A stretch of DNA of 53,802 nt from Candidatus Electrothrix aarhusensis (GCA_004028505.1 MTKO01000069.1:1-53802), one strand, 5' to 3'; positions 33,048 to 42,679 are shown, numbered from the stretch's first letter. The notes: a model not told the origin generated them from the sequence alone. Program-made: numbers and translations.

Positions 33048-33149
33048 TCATATTCTTCGGTCTATTTTTCATCGCTCTGCTTACAGCCATCGTGGCTTGC
33101 GGGTGCGGAAACAGCCCTTCAACACAACAAACAAAAACGAGGAAAGAAA

Positions 33150-33434
33150 GTGAAAAAAATAATAATCAGATTCGCACTTGGATTAACTGCTACCGGTTTA
33201 CTTATGGCAAGTTCCGCTTCTGCAATGCAGGTGGACACCAACACCGGCACAACAGCTGTTGATCAGTTATTGAATCAGACACAGAAGGTCACTGAAAAGA
33301 AAAGGACCGAGTCAGTTAATCAGGTTATAAAAGACACCCTGCTCTTTGCAAAGCAAATCGCTGAAAAGAAAAGGGCCGACTCGGTTGCTCAGGTAACAAG
33401 AGATACCCTGCTCTTGACAGCGCTGAAGAATTGA
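33150..33434 (+). CDS. Small secreted protein of unknown function (family member 2), with internal repeat
   Basis: 94 residues; GTG start at 33150 with GAGGAAAG upstream. Signal peptide FALGLTATGLLMASSASA. The mature part has two copies of an about 24-residue unit: EKKRTESVNQVIKDTLLF and EKKRADSVAQVTRDTLLL. The first 30 residues are almost the same as those of the 34197 gene (MKKIIIRFALGL). Duplication within and between genes is recent. Function unknown. Confidence 0.65.
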   Translation: MKKIIIRFALGLTATGLLMASSASAMQVDTNTGTTAVDQLLNQTQKVTEKKRTESVNQVIKDTLLFAKQIAEKKRADSVAQVTRDTLLLTALKN

Positions 33435-33464
33435 TCTTGAAATTGAGATCTGGAGCTTGATCCG

Positions 33465-33536
33465 ATGATCATATTCTTCAGTCTATTTCTCATCGTTCTA
33501 CTTACAGCCATCGTGGCTTGCGGGTGCGGAGACTGA
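33465..33536 (+). CDS. Possible 23-residue lipoprotein-like peptide
   Basis: ATG 33465 (weak GGAG 9 bases upstream) to TGA 33534. The peptide is one hydrophobic helix ending in a lipobox-like LTAIVAC then GCGD. A near-identical stretch at 33044-33115 has ATA instead of ATG and reads on through, so that copy looks dead. Size and shape recall entericidin-type peptides, but with no other support. Coding status is uncertain. Confidence 0.35.
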   Translation: MIIFFSLFLIVLLTAIVACGCGD

Positions 33537-33668
33537 CCCCGGATCAGCTGGCAGACCGCCGGTTGATCCGGCTTGTATTGTCAAAAAGAACAAAAAATTA
33601 ATCCCTATCAGGGAAGAGAAAGCTCTGTATATCCGCCTTTTCCTGTAAAGGAAAAAGGAAAGGTCATC

Positions 33669-34082
33669 ATGAAGTCTTTGTCAAAATGCTTTCTTGGATA
33701 CGGCCTACTTGTTTCAGTCAGCTTGGTCAGCTCCGTCCTTATCATGCATATAGGTGCAACGTTTTTCACATTCGGCCTTATTCCTGTCATAATTGCGGCA
33801 TTGGCAGGAGGTTTTTTCAGCGGCTGCATTGTCAACATTCTCATGCGTGACAAAAATTCGCTACACATCAACACATGGCATATCCCCCTGGTTGGAACAA
33901 TTACGGCATCATTGCCGGTTATTTTTATCGTCTGCGCCTTGAACCTACACGATGAACTCCCTAACCATTCTTTTGTAAATAAACTGCTGGGACAATATCA
34001 TGAAAAAACCAGCCCACTCCATGATATTATTCCGCAAAATTATTTCTCGACCAAGTTCTATTTTCGCACCTCTTTGCGTTAA
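33669..34082 (+). CDS. Small membrane protein of unknown function
   Basis: 137 residues from the ATG at 33669 (AAGGAAAGG upstream). Three hydrophobic helices: about 8-30 (LGYGLLVSVSLVSSVLIMHI), 33-55 (FGLIPVIIAALAGGFFSGCI) and 72-93 (IPLVGTITASLPVIFIVCAL), then a polar tail. It has no relation to its secreted neighbours and no family I recognise. It lies between family members 2 and 3 on the same strand. Confidence 0.55.
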   Translation: MKSLSKCFLGYGLLVSVSLVSSVLIMHIGATFFTFGLIPVIIAALAGGFFSGCIVNILMRDKNSLHINTWHIPLVGTITASLPVIFIVCALNLHDELPNHSFVNKLLGQYHEKTSPLHDIIPQNYFSTKFYFRTSLR

Positions 34083-34196
34083 CACAAGGAAAGGAAAATA
34101 TTATCGAGCGCGAACAGGTTGCACCCAATAATCAACGGGATAGTAATATGATAAAAAACTATCCAATTATTTTTAATATGAAAATGAGGAAGGAAA

Positions 34197-34520
34197 ATGA
34201 AGAAAATAATAATTAGATTTGCACTTGGACTAGCTGCTGCCGGTTTTATTATGGCTAGTATTATGACGAGTTCCGCTTCTGCAGTACAGGTGGACACCAG
34301 CACCGTTGCGACAACAGTTGATCAGTTATTAACTCAGATGCAGAAGGAGATGATCAACAAAAACTACTCTGCTATGCTGCTGAAAGATCAGATGCGTGCC
34401 AAAATGATGGCAGAGCGTACCCCCCTGAACTTTATGCAGGGTAGTATCCAGCCTGTTATAATGGAAAAAATACGTGCTCAAATCAAATCGCAGCAGATGA
34501 AATTTATGACGGTTCGCTAA
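34197..34520 (+). CDS. Small secreted protein of unknown function (family member 3)
   Basis: 107 residues; ATG 34197 with AGGAAGG upstream. Signal peptide about 1-29 (FALGLAAAGFIMASIMTSSA). Mature start VQVDTSTVATTVDQLLTQMQ matches MQVDTNTGTTAVDQLLNQTQ of the 33150 gene; the C-terminus is Met/Gln-rich (MEKIRAQIKSQQMKF). A strong terminator follows at 34578. Function unknown. Confidence 0.68.
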   Translation: MKKIIIRFALGLAAAGFIMASIMTSSASAVQVDTSTVATTVDQLLTQMQKEMINKNYSAMLLKDQMRAKMMAERTPLNFMQGSIQPVIMEKIRAQIKSQQMKFMTVR

Positions 34521-34577
34521 GAATCTCTGCCGCCTCTCTGTTTTTTCTGCACCCGTTTGGGAGAAACAGATCGTAGC

Positions 34578-34631
34578 AAAAAAGCTGTAGGAGCTTGTCG
34601 AGAAAACAAGGCCATCCTTACAGCTTTTTTT
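34578..34631 (+). terminator. Intrinsic terminator
   Basis: AAAAAGCTGTAGGA pairs with TCCTTACAGCTTTTT (one bulge) around a 22-base loop, followed by T7. Ends the secreted-protein cluster. Confidence 0.85.
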
Positions 34632-34668
34632 GTTTTGAGAGGCGTTCACCCACCCTGTGCCGCCCCGC

Positions 34669-34914
34669 TTATGCGTTGCGCTTAAAGAAAATAATAATAC
34701 CGGTGATAGCAACGATGAGCAATCCCAGCCCCACAACACCGCCGACATAGGGGGCAATAATCTCCCAGGTATGTATAGAGACTAAAAACTCCTTTATATC
34801 TTTACTGTAAAATCCTGCCTTCCTGAATAGCAGGGCGCAGCCGGAAACTCCGAGAAGAATAAATAACGGAGCAAAGGTGATTGCGGTTATACGGTGCAGT
34901 TTCCTGATTTTCAT
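34669..34914 (-). CDS. Small PepSY-associated-type membrane protein
   Basis: 81 residues with two helices (about 10-30 ITAITFAPLFILLGVSGCAL and 55-77 VGGVVGLGLLIVAITGIIIF). The opening MKIRKLHRITAI and the GCALLFRK turn resemble PepSY_TM proteins. It lies 71 bases downstream of the histidine kinase gene on the same strand, so it is probably the third gene of the two-component operon and may feed back on the sensor. That role is inferred. Confidence 0.6.
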   Translation of the reverse strand: MKIRKLHRITAITFAPLFILLGVSGCALLFRKAGFYSKDIKEFLVSIHTWEIIAPYVGGVVGLGLLIVAITGIIIFFKRNA

Positions 34915-34985
34915 TTGTTCTCCTTTTTTTCTTTCTTACCAACATATTTTTGTTGTCATACTCCGTCCCCCTCGGGCGAAGCAGT

Positions 34986-36430
34986 TTATTCAGCGGATAG
35001 ACCCTGCTCAACAAGTGAGTCGACCTCTTGTGTCGTATCGTGCAGAGGCAGGGTTATTGTAAAACAGACTCCCCCGGATTCCACATTGCTGACTTGGATA
35101 TCACCTTGATGTCCCAAGACAATGGCCTTAGTTATACTCAAGCCGAGACCAGTTCCCTTTATCGTTTTTACCGCCTCTGATCGGTAGAACTTCTGAAAGA
35201 TCTGTTCAAGTTCTGCTTCCGGGACACCAATGCCGGTATCCTGGACAGTAAGCAGTATCCGGTCATCACAGCGTTGCAGAGTAACGGACACTGACCCTTC
35301 AGGATGATTATAATAAATCGCATTTTCAAGAAGATTTGACATTGCCTCGGTTAAGGCATCCTTATCTCCCACAACGGTCATCTCATCCTCTCCCTTCCGA
35401 GTAATCCTGATATGATGTTCCTTTGCCAGCGGGGCAACAAGACGCACCGCATTATCAAGACACCAATTCAAGGAAATCGGCTGAAAGGTGGTGGAGAGTA
35501 TGCCCGCATCAATTCGGGCCAGGGTCAGCATACCGTTTACCTGTCGGAGCATGGTCTCGGAAACGATCCTGACTTCCCGCAGACTCTCAGCATATTCTTC
35601 CCCTGAACGTTCCTTCATCAGGGCGATATCGCACTCCGCCCGGATAACAGCCAAAGGTGTTTTGAGCTCATGAGCCGCATTGGCAATCAGCTCTTTTTCT
35701 GCATCAAAAGCTGTCTGCAGGCGCTCCAGTAAAGAATTAAAGCGTTCGGCAAAAACATGCAGTTCCTTGGCAAATCCGTTAGGCCGATTCTTTTGCCCAA
35801 ATTTTTATGGGTAATTCGTTCAAGGGCATCGGCAAAGACGGTTAAAGGACGCAAGGCATGTGACGATATAAGGTACCCGACGATCCCGATAAGGAGAATA
35901 AAAAATGGAGTGAGAAGATAAAAAAATTGTTCCAGCCTGGAGAGCATCGTAACGGTTTCCGCCAAGGTCTCGGCAATCCGTATGGAAACCACTTTACCCT
36001 GTAATGTAATATCGTTCCGAAGCACAAGAAGCGGCTCCCCGCTGGGGCCGGTTGTTCGATACATCCACTCCTGCGCTTCCTCATCATGCGCTTCCGGCTT
36101 ATCATGTATCAGGTTAAAGAGCGGCGGTTGCAGAGAGGGTGAGGTCAGATGCAGGGAGTTGTCTATAAATATCTGATAATAATGCCCTGAACCGGAGGTA
36201 GCGTATTCACCCCGGGACACTTCGGCTAACTCAACTTCTATATATTCCCCATGCGCATGCATCAAGCCTTTCATAATCTGCAATTTGGAATGCAGCACAT
36301 TGTCAACTGCTTGAAAAGCAACTTTTTGGAATTTATGAAGGAGAACAACATCAAGCAAGATAACCATGCCAGAACCGAAGAGAAAAATCCAGAGCAGCAG
36401 CCTTCCTTGTATTGATCCTCCTGCTTTCAT
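34986..36430 (-). CDS. Membrane sensor histidine kinase, one-base frameshift
   Basis: About 481 residues if repaired. N-terminal helix (about 10-32), a periplasmic sensor region (about 35-165), a second helix (about 170-190, FFYLLTPFFILLIGIVGYLI), a HAMP-like linker, an H-box (ELIANAAHELKTPLAVIRAE) and a HATPase domain (LLENAIYYNHPEG, DTGIGVPE, GTGLGLSI). The frame breaks after GLTDLPR; adding one G (plus 35765-35766, CC) restores ELHVFAERFNSLL. Overlaps the response regulator by 4 bases. QseC/TctE-like kinase; signal unknown. Confidence 0.87.
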
Positions 36431-37104
36431 TGTTCCTCCTTGGGGATATAATACCCCACCCCTCTTTTGGTCTGGATTAATGCATGAGTATGTCCTTTAT
36501 CTATTTTTTTCCGGAGTTTATTGATATAGACATCAATAATATTACTGTCCAGATCAAAATCCCCGTCATAGACATGCTCGGAAAACTCGGTCCTGCTGAT
36601 CACCCTACCCTTGTTCAACACCAAATACTCCAGGACAGCATACTCCTTGGCGGACAGCACTATTTCTCTGCCAGCTCTGGAGGCTGTTTTGGCATTCAAG
36701 TCAAGGCTGAGGTCCGCGATCTGTACGGCCGAAGCAGACTGCCCCTTGTTCCTTCGAATTACCGCGGTCAAACGAGCAAGGAGTTCGATAAAATCAAAGG
36801 GTTTAGGGATATAGTCATCCGCCCCCCGATTCAATCCCTTGACCCGACTCTCCACCTCTGTTCGTGCGGTAAGCATAAGCACAGGCACTTCTATCCCCTG
36901 CTTGCGGAGGGTATCAAGAACGGTAAAACCGTCCATCTTGGGCAGCATGACATCAAGCAGCACCGCGTCATAGGGAAAGGTCTCAGCCATATACAGCCCT
37001 TCTTCGCCATCAAAACAAAGATCAACCGCATAAGAATGCTCTTCCAGTCCTTTTTTCAACAGAGTAGCCAACCGCTGCTCGTCTTCAACAATAAGAATTT
37101 TCAT
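36427..37104 (-). CDS. OmpR-family response regulator
   Basis: 225 residues from the ATG at 37104 (AGGACAGGT upstream). Receiver domain: MKILIVEDEQRL with acidic pair, phospho-acceptor Asp in AVLLDVMLPKMDGF (about D51), Thr in MLTAR and Lys in IPKPF (about 101). A winged-helix DNA-binding domain (about 125-222) ends TKRGVGYYIP. First gene of the operon; the kinase starts in ATGA overlap. Target genes unknown, perhaps including the downstream PepSY gene. Confidence 0.95.
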   Translation of the reverse strand: MKILIVEDEQRLATLLKKGLEEHSYAVDLCFDGEEGLYMAETFPYDAVLLDVMLPKMDGFTVLDTLRKQGIEVPVLMLTARTEVESRVKGLNRGADDYIPKPFDFIELLARLTAVIRRNKGQSASAVQIADLSLDLNAKTASRAGREIVLSAKEYAVLEYLVLNKGRVISRTEFSEHVYDGDFDLDSNIIDVYINKLRKKIDKGHTHALIQTKRGVGYYIPKEEQ

Positions 37105-37473
37105 ACCTGTCCTCATCTGAGCACCCCGCCCTCACCCAGCTTGCGGAATGTCTGTCGTCTCACCGTCTACACGGAACACACTTTAATCCCGATCATCGGA
37201 CCGCTCCCGATACTCATAGCGCTCACCCTCTTCTTCATACCGTTGCAATACGATCATACATTTTTTTATGGTTTTTTCCCCTTCTTTTATTGCTAGTTCA
37301 TCGGAATTGCTTTCTGTTCTGTACTTCCTTCTACAGTACCGGAACAAAGATGAACACAAGATGAAGGATAATGTTTTTTTTGCAAAAAATAAACTGAAGG
37401 CGAATACTGTCTTTCTGCGCTACTGCCGCCGGACTCCACGACATATACAGAATACGGTCAGCAACCACCTTTT
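37105..37473. other. Intergenic region upstream of the response regulator
   Basis: About 370 bases between the minus-strand beta-helix gene (downstream) and the response regulator start. It should hold the two-component promoter. The plus-strand open frames here are low-quality. Nothing else seen. Confidence 0.35.
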
Positions 37474-39489
37474 TTATCTCTCAACAGAAATTCTCCTTGA
37501 ATGGAGTACCTGATTATCTGCTGTATATACTTTGGCAAAAAACATCCAATGTCCTTCTGCTGTTTCAGGAGGAAGGGCAAACGTATAGGGCCACGAATTT
37601 CTTGTTGCTACCTCCTGCACAGTATTCCACCCAACAAAATAGGGGTCTTTCCTGCTGGAATTTTTCATCTTTGCCCCATAAAGCGCTACCGTTGTCACGG
37701 CTGATTTCGAGTTGTGGCTATCAATCAGAATATTATTCCCTTTGTGTTGAATAGTTACGTAGTATATTTCTGGATTTTTCCATTGAGAATGTTTGTCCTG
37801 CCCTGTTTTTTTCTGCCATTGCTCCAAGGTTAAATCAGCATATACCGGCTCAGGAAGGAACGCCTTCTCTTTCTTCGTGTGATACAGAATATTGTTGTTT
37901 CCTCTGTACGTCTTAATATGTTCGCCAAAATCTGTTCCCATAGCTACACCATGCCGATACAGGGCATCCTCTTTGTTGTCTGAAAAAAGGATATTATTGT
38001 TCATCGTTAGCTTCATCGGCAGGTATCTGAATATCAGGTGTTCTCCCCGTGTCTCCTGGGCATAGAAGAACTCCCTGTTTTTAATATCCTGCTGTGTCCG
38101 GTTATCTATCGCCCTGACACCTATCTGGCTCATACGATTCTGAAATATGGTGTTTCCAGTCAGTTCTGTCAACCAGCTTTCCGCAATCATAATGCCGTAC
38201 CTGTTGCCAGTTATCCGATTATTTTCTATACGTGTCGGCCCGTGACTGGTTTCTATAAAAACACCGAAATCTGTATTATCCATCACCAAGTTTTCTTTAA
38301 ATGTATTAAATTCTCCATTTATATCAACCCAAAACCCTCTGGCTAGATTACCGATAAACGTATTTCTACGGAGTTCGATGTTTCTGGTGTGGCATAATTT
38401 TGCACCTGCCGGGAAATAATGCCAGACCTGCGCCTGATGCGAACGCCAACAATTAAAGGAGAACTCGCTGTCCTCGACAAGAATCGACTGCGCAATATAC
38501 ATATCCATGCCATTGCCGCCGTTCTGTATGCTGGATACTCTGCGCAGAGTTCCATTTACCGCGAGGACAAGAAGAATACCTATTGTTCCATTTTGGAAAA
38601 CCGTGCAATCTTCAATCAAAAAGTTGGATACATTGGCCAGCCTGAGGGCAACCTCATGCATGCTGCCCATAGCATGCTGTATAGTGATGCCGCGAAGAAT
38701 AAAATTAGCTCGTTGTTTAATTTCAAAGAGTTTCGTTATGACGCCTGCTTCAACATCAGCTTTATTTATCTCAATCCTCTCCGGCGGGTTGAGATAAATT
38801 TTCCCAAGCTGTTCATCGATAAAAAAAGATCCAGCATCAAGTTCGCTGAGAGACAGCTTTTGGGTTAACAGGGTATCATTGAGGGTAACAATCTCTTTTC
38901 TTCGTCCAAGCTGAGTATATTTCAGTTTATATTCATACTCTAACCTGCTGAAACCCCATTTGTACGGCCATCCCGCACTGTAATATTTTTCTTTATTCTC
39001 TTTTTCCCACCCCTTCTGCGCCACAGAACCTGAGATGAAGACCGTTCCTTTTTTTTCAGCTTCAATAATCAAAACAGGATCCTTTCCGCTAGAGTCACCG
39101 GCCAGCACGATGTTCTCCTGATACGTTCCAGGCCGGATGATAATTCTGGCTGGTATTCTCTGTTCATTTACAAAATGAACAGCAGAAGCAATAGTACGGA
39201 AGGGGCTGTCAGTAGTTCCGGCATTTTGGTCACTTGCAAACGGATCATTGCAATCAACATAAAAGATATTTACTGCTTTTGATTCATCAATCGTATGCCC
39301 AAATTTTTCCGGCCTCTGCGCTGACCGTTGAGGCAATAATTCCTTTTCATAGTATGAGAGAGAGACCTCTACAGCATCTTTTTTATGTGCGGATGAATAA
39401 CCAAGAGTTATGGATAGAAATATTAAACAGGCATAGAGAATTCTCTGCGTCGGAGTTAAAGCCCTCTTACTTTCAATATTATTCTGCAT
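37474..39489 (-). CDS. Exported right-handed parallel beta-helix repeat protein
   Basis: 671 residues. A hydrophobic N-terminal segment (about 15-33, RILYACLIFLSITLGYSSA) suggests a signal peptide or anchor. An N-terminal DUF1565-like start (FYVDCNDPFASDQNAGTTDS ... PFRTIASAV, RIIIRPGTYQENI) leads into beta-helix rungs (about 260-480) such as FLIEDCTVFQNGTIGILL, NTFKENLVMDN and TRIENNRITGNRYGIMIAE. A C-terminal beta-rich domain follows. Such proteins bind or cleave polysaccharides; no catalytic residues are certain. Single gene. Confidence 0.8.
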   Translation of the reverse strand: MQNNIESKRALTPTQRILYACLIFLSITLGYSSAHKKDAVEVSLSYYEKELLPQRSAQRPEKFGHTIDESKAVNIFYVDCNDPFASDQNAGTTDSPFRTIASAVHFVNEQRIPARIIIRPGTYQENIVLAGDSSGKDPVLIIEAEKKGTVFISGSVAQKGWEKENKEKYYSAGWPYKWGFSRLEYEYKLKYTQLGRRKEIVTLNDTLLTQKLSLSELDAGSFFIDEQLGKIYLNPPERIEINKADVEAGVITKLFEIKQRANFILRGITIQHAMGSMHEVALRLANVSNFLIEDCTVFQNGTIGILLVLAVNGTLRRVSSIQNGGNGMDMYIAQSILVEDSEFSFNCWRSHQAQVWHYFPAGAKLCHTRNIELRRNTFIGNLARGFWVDINGEFNTFKENLVMDNTDFGVFIETSHGPTRIENNRITGNRYGIMIAESWLTELTGNTIFQNRMSQIGVRAIDNRTQQDIKNREFFYAQETRGEHLIFRYLPMKLTMNNNILFSDNKEDALYRHGVAMGTDFGEHIKTYRGNNNILYHTKKEKAFLPEPVYADLTLEQWQKKTGQDKHSQWKNPEIYYVTIQHKGNNILIDSHNSKSAVTTVALYGAKMKNSSRKDPYFVGWNTVQEVATRNSWPYTFALPPETAEGHWMFFAKVYTADNQVLHSRRISVER

Positions 39490-39729
39490 AGATTAATTGT
39501 GTCGCAGAAGTTCGAATTGTCAAATGAAAACATTCGGCATAAGCCGTACTCCTTATTCATCCGCCTTCAGGGTCACAGGCTAACCCTCTGAAGAGAATTG
39601 AAAATACTTTCAATATATTACAAAAAACTGCGACAAAAATATCAACTCACATCTCCTTTACGTCACTATATTTTCATTTGTGAAAATAAAGTTACAGAAT
39701 CGCCATATCGCTTCAAGCAGCATGCTTCC

Positions 39730-39745
39730 TGTAAAATATACAACA
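39730..39745 (+). promoter_or_regulatory. Possible NifA upstream activator site (nifN)
   Basis: TGT-AAAATATACA-ACA fits the NifA consensus TGT-N10-ACA. It lies 36 bases before the -24 element at 39781, somewhat closer than the usual 80-150 bases, so it is a candidate only. Confidence 0.5.
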
Positions 39746-39780
39746 TATCGTATGTTAACAAGAAACTTAAAAAACAAGCC

Positions 39781-39796
39781 TGGCATAGCTATTGCA
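39781..39796 (+). promoter_or_regulatory. Sigma-54 promoter of nifN
   Basis: TGGCATAGCTATTGCA fits the -24/-12 consensus TGGCAC-N5-TTGCA with the invariant GG and GC 10 bases apart. It is 43 bases before the nifN ATG. Confidence 0.8.
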
Positions 39797-39838
39797 TTAA
39801 AGAAACCAGATAAATCATCAAACAAGGAGCAGTAAGCT

Positions 39839-41200
39839 ATGAGTAAAAATCATCCTGACTACATATCCACCACCAATGCCTGTAAATTATGTAAACCGCT
39901 GGGGGCCTGTCTGGCCTTTAAAGGCATTGAAGGCACTGTCCCCTACCTTCACGGTTCTCAGGGCTGCGCCACTTATATGCGCCGCTATATTATCAGTCAT
40001 TATAATGAACCCATTGATATCGCATCTTCCTCGTTATCCGAGAAAAATGCCATTTACGGAGGCGGCCCCAACCTTAAAATGGGACTGACCAATGTGGCGG
40101 AAAAATACCGACCCGCCATGATCGGTATTGCAACCACCTGCCTGACCGAAACCATTGGTGACGATGTTCCGATGTATCTTAAAGAATACAAAAGAGATAC
40201 TGAGGGATCAGAAGGGCTGCCTGAATTCGTTGATGTCTCAACGCCCAGCTATTCCGGCACCCATATGGAGGGATTTCACGGGGCTATCCACGAGGTCATC
40301 CGACAGCGGGCCAAAGGCGGGCCAAAGACCGAGACCGTAAACCTGCTGCCCGGCTTTGTTTCCTCTGCGGATTACCGGCTTCTCAGGCAAATCATGGCGG
40401 ATTTCGACTTAGACTGCACCATGCTGCCGGATCTGTCCGAAACTATGGATCGCCCTGTCCTGCTGGAATATGAAAAGGTGGCCAAAGGGGGAACGCCGCT
40501 TGCGGCCATTGAAACAATGGGATGCAGTCAGGCCACTCTTGAGTTCGGTCGCACCCTGAGTGATAAAAAAAGCGGTAGCCTGACCCTCAAAGAGAAATTC
40601 ACCACCGCGCACCACCGTTTAGGGATACCTATTGGCATTGAAGAAACCGACCGGTTTTTTGCCTTGCTTTCTTCTCTCAGCGGGCGACCTGTGCCGGAAA
40701 AATATGTCCAGGAACGAGGGCGGCTGGTTGATGCCTATGTGGACGGGCATAAATATGTGTTTGGGAAAAAGGCGATTATCTACGGTGAAGAGGATCTGGT
40801 GGTTGGCATGACAGCCTTTTTAGCTGAAATCGGCATTTTTCCAGTAATCTGCGCCTCTGGAGGCACATCAGGACGGCTTGCCGAGGCCATTGCCGCAGTG
40901 ACCGGCGACATTCTGACTGAACAGCCGGAAATCCATGAGGGCGTGGATTTTTTCGACATCGCAGAGATGGTGGAAAGTCTGGGACCGGATCTGCTGGTCG
41001 GCCATTCCAAGGGCTATCCCCTTGCCCGGAAACTGAATATCCCGCTGATCCGGGTGGGTTTTCCCATCCATGATCGGGTAGGAGGACAGCGCATCCTCCA
41101 TCTTGGGTACAGCGGCGCTCAGCAACTTTTTGATCAGGTGGCTAATGCGATGATCGCTAAAAAACAGGCTGATTCTGATGTGGGGTACTCCTACATGTAA
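39839..41200 (+). CDS. nifN: Nitrogenase iron-molybdenum cofactor biosynthesis protein NifN
   Basis: 453 residues. Nitrogenase component-1 fold; the N-terminus NACKLCKPLGACLAFKGIEG ... VPYLHGSQGCATYMRRY with its P-cluster-like Cys and the SSSLSEKNAIYGG segment (about 62-74) match NifN. NifN pairs with NifE to mature the NifB cofactor. Cluster ligands of NifD/NifK are absent as expected. nifE is not in the window, so nifN is separated from its partner. AAGGAGC precedes the start. Its own sigma-54 promoter implies NifA control. The final 33 codons are partly duplicated at 43202-43299. Confidence 0.93.
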   Translation: MSKNHPDYISTTNACKLCKPLGACLAFKGIEGTVPYLHGSQGCATYMRRYIISHYNEPIDIASSSLSEKNAIYGGGPNLKMGLTNVAEKYRPAMIGIATTCLTETIGDDVPMYLKEYKRDTEGSEGLPEFVDVSTPSYSGTHMEGFHGAIHEVIRQRAKGGPKTETVNLLPGFVSSADYRLLRQIMADFDLDCTMLPDLSETMDRPVLLEYEKVAKGGTPLAAIETMGCSQATLEFGRTLSDKKSGSLTLKEKFTTAHHRLGIPIGIEETDRFFALLSSLSGRPVPEKYVQERGRLVDAYVDGHKYVFGKKAIIYGEEDLVVGMTAFLAEIGIFPVICASGGTSGRLAEAIAAVTGDILTEQPEIHEGVDFFDIAEMVESLGPDLLVGHSKGYPLARKLNIPLIRVGFPIHDRVGGQRILHLGYSGAQQLFDQVANAMIAKKQADSDVGYSYM

Positions 41201-41227
41201 GGGGACATGAGGAACAATCCAATCCCT

Positions 41228-41947
41228 TCACGGTTTCTGCACCTCAAGTGAGAAACAGAGAAGCCCGAACCGCTGCTCGATATAATCAAGCAGGGTGTAG
41301 ATGAGTAGGACAACCCCGCTCATTTCCAAGAACTCCTCAATCGTATACAACACTGTATAGGTGATGGTGTAATAGCCATGCAACTCAGCCTCTCTTCCGC
41401 CGAGCATATCAAGTCCCGCAGCCCCGGTAAGAAAAATAATCGCGGAAAGGATCAAGAGAACGGTTGTCTTGCGGGGAAGACGAAAAATAAAGCGAAAATA
41501 AAGCAGCCCCAGAATGGTCATCAAGATGCTGTAGGGGATAATCCAGGGGAAATAAAGCAATCCGCTCGCCTCAAGAATCCCTGTTGATTTGATGTATTCT
41601 TCTGTGTAATTACCGAGTCTCTCATGCAGGGAAAAGGTTTCATCCAGGGAGAGAAAGAGAAAAACACCGGCAAGACCGAGCCAGTAACGGCACTTCTTTC
41701 CCTGCTTTTTATCTAATGAGGAGAGACAAAAAAAGAGAAGGGAAGAGAAAAAAAGGGCAAAGCCTGAGTAGAAGGAAGGGATATTCCTCTCTATATCCAG
41801 ATCAACATACCCTGTAAGGTTCGTTAAGTCTTGATTCCCGGTATAGAAAAGAACTGCCTGGGCTATAGTGTGCAGCACGGTTAAAAGAATGACAAATGCC
41901 AGAAAAAAGAGAGCTGTTTCGCGAGGATGAATTTTTAATTGAAACAT
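41228..41947 (-). CDS. Multi-pass membrane protein of unknown function
   Basis: 239 residues with about six helices (about 10-35, 57-77, 85-105, 125-150, 160-182, 200-220). The SLDETFSLHERLG segment (about 100-112) between helices is a conserved-looking acidic/His motif seen in uncharacterised membrane proteins. No enzyme family is recognised. It lies between nifN (convergent) and the tandem RYEYRG genes. Confidence 0.65.
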   Translation of the reverse strand: MFQLKIHPRETALFFLAFVILLTVLHTIAQAVLFYTGNQDLTNLTGYVDLDIERNIPSFYSGFALFFSSLLFFCLSSLDKKQGKKCRYWLGLAGVFLFLSLDETFSLHERLGNYTEEYIKSTGILEASGLLYFPWIIPYSILMTILGLLYFRFIFRLPRKTTVLLILSAIIFLTGAAGLDMLGGREAELHGYYTITYTVLYTIEEFLEMSGVVLLIYTLLDYIEQRFGLLCFSLEVQKP

Positions 41948-42196
41948 AGAAGAACCCTTTAAATCCTGTTTGAGAACTCAGAGCGTCAGCTGTCTCCCTC
42001 CCCATAGTTTCTGAAGTCTGGAAAAGAGAGACAGTTCAAAAAAACAGCTTCTGTCCGACATAGAGGCTTATATATTATAACCTCTTGCGCTTAATCACTC
42101 AACAAGTAACTGTTAGAAAATCAGTCTCTCCTGCCTACAGGCCCCTGCCTCAGATTTTCCAGACAGCTTCTTCTTGTCAGGAGTGAGCACGTTTAA

Positions 42197-42505
42197 TCAT
42201 CGGCCTCTGTATTCATAGCGGTTATCATCGGAGTAACGTCCGTTTCCACGATATTCATAGCGATCATCATCGGAGTAACGACTGTCTCCGCGATACTCAT
42301 AGCGGTCATCATTGGAGTAACGACTGTCTCCGCGATACTCATAGCGGCTCCCGCGCTCGTTTCCACGATATTCGTAACGGCTACCACGGTCGTAGTTGCT
42401 ACCGCGCTCATATCTACTGCCATTTCCACTGCCGTGGGCAGTTGCGAATAATCCCAGTACGAAAAACGAACCGATCAGGGTGAGGACTGCTGTTGTCTTT
42501 TTCAT
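42197..42505 (-). CDS. Secreted Tyr/Arg/Gly-repeat protein, copy A
   Basis: 102 residues. Signal peptide about 1-25 (MKKTTAVLTLIGSFFVLGLF). The mature part is a low-complexity array of RYEYRG(D/N) alternating with RGS and RYS(N/D)DD, rich in Tyr, Arg, Gly and Asp. It has no known fold; probably disordered or a surface/matrix component. Nearly the same as copy B at 42680 apart from the number of repeat units. Confidence 0.75.
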   Translation of the reverse strand: MKKTTAVLTLIGSFFVLGLFATAHGSGNGSRYERGSNYDRGSRYEYRGNERGSRYEYRGDSRYSNDDRYEYRGDSRYSDDDRYEYRGNGRYSDDNRYEYRGR

Positions 42506-42679
42506 GGGTAAAACCTCCGGCTGTGATTAATGGTTAAAGCAATTTACTCTTGTTTATAATTCTAGGATAACAAAGAAAAGATGAACGGAAGATTAAAGAG
42601 CAAAGTTTTTTTTCGTTTTTCATGTTGCCTTGAAAAATATTTCTTCTCAGGGCATTTCGTCGTGCGTTAGCACGTTTAA

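Noticed and set aside
37268..37513. 81-codon open frame before the response regulator
   Set aside because: Low-complexity, starts in AT-rich promoter-like DNA and overlaps the beta-helix gene end.
42193..42429. Alternative frame with Met/Ala/Val/Thr repeats over RYEYRG copy A (also 42676-42918 in copy B)
   Set aside because: A shadow of the repeats in another frame; lacks a signal peptide and ribosome site, whereas the chosen frame has both.
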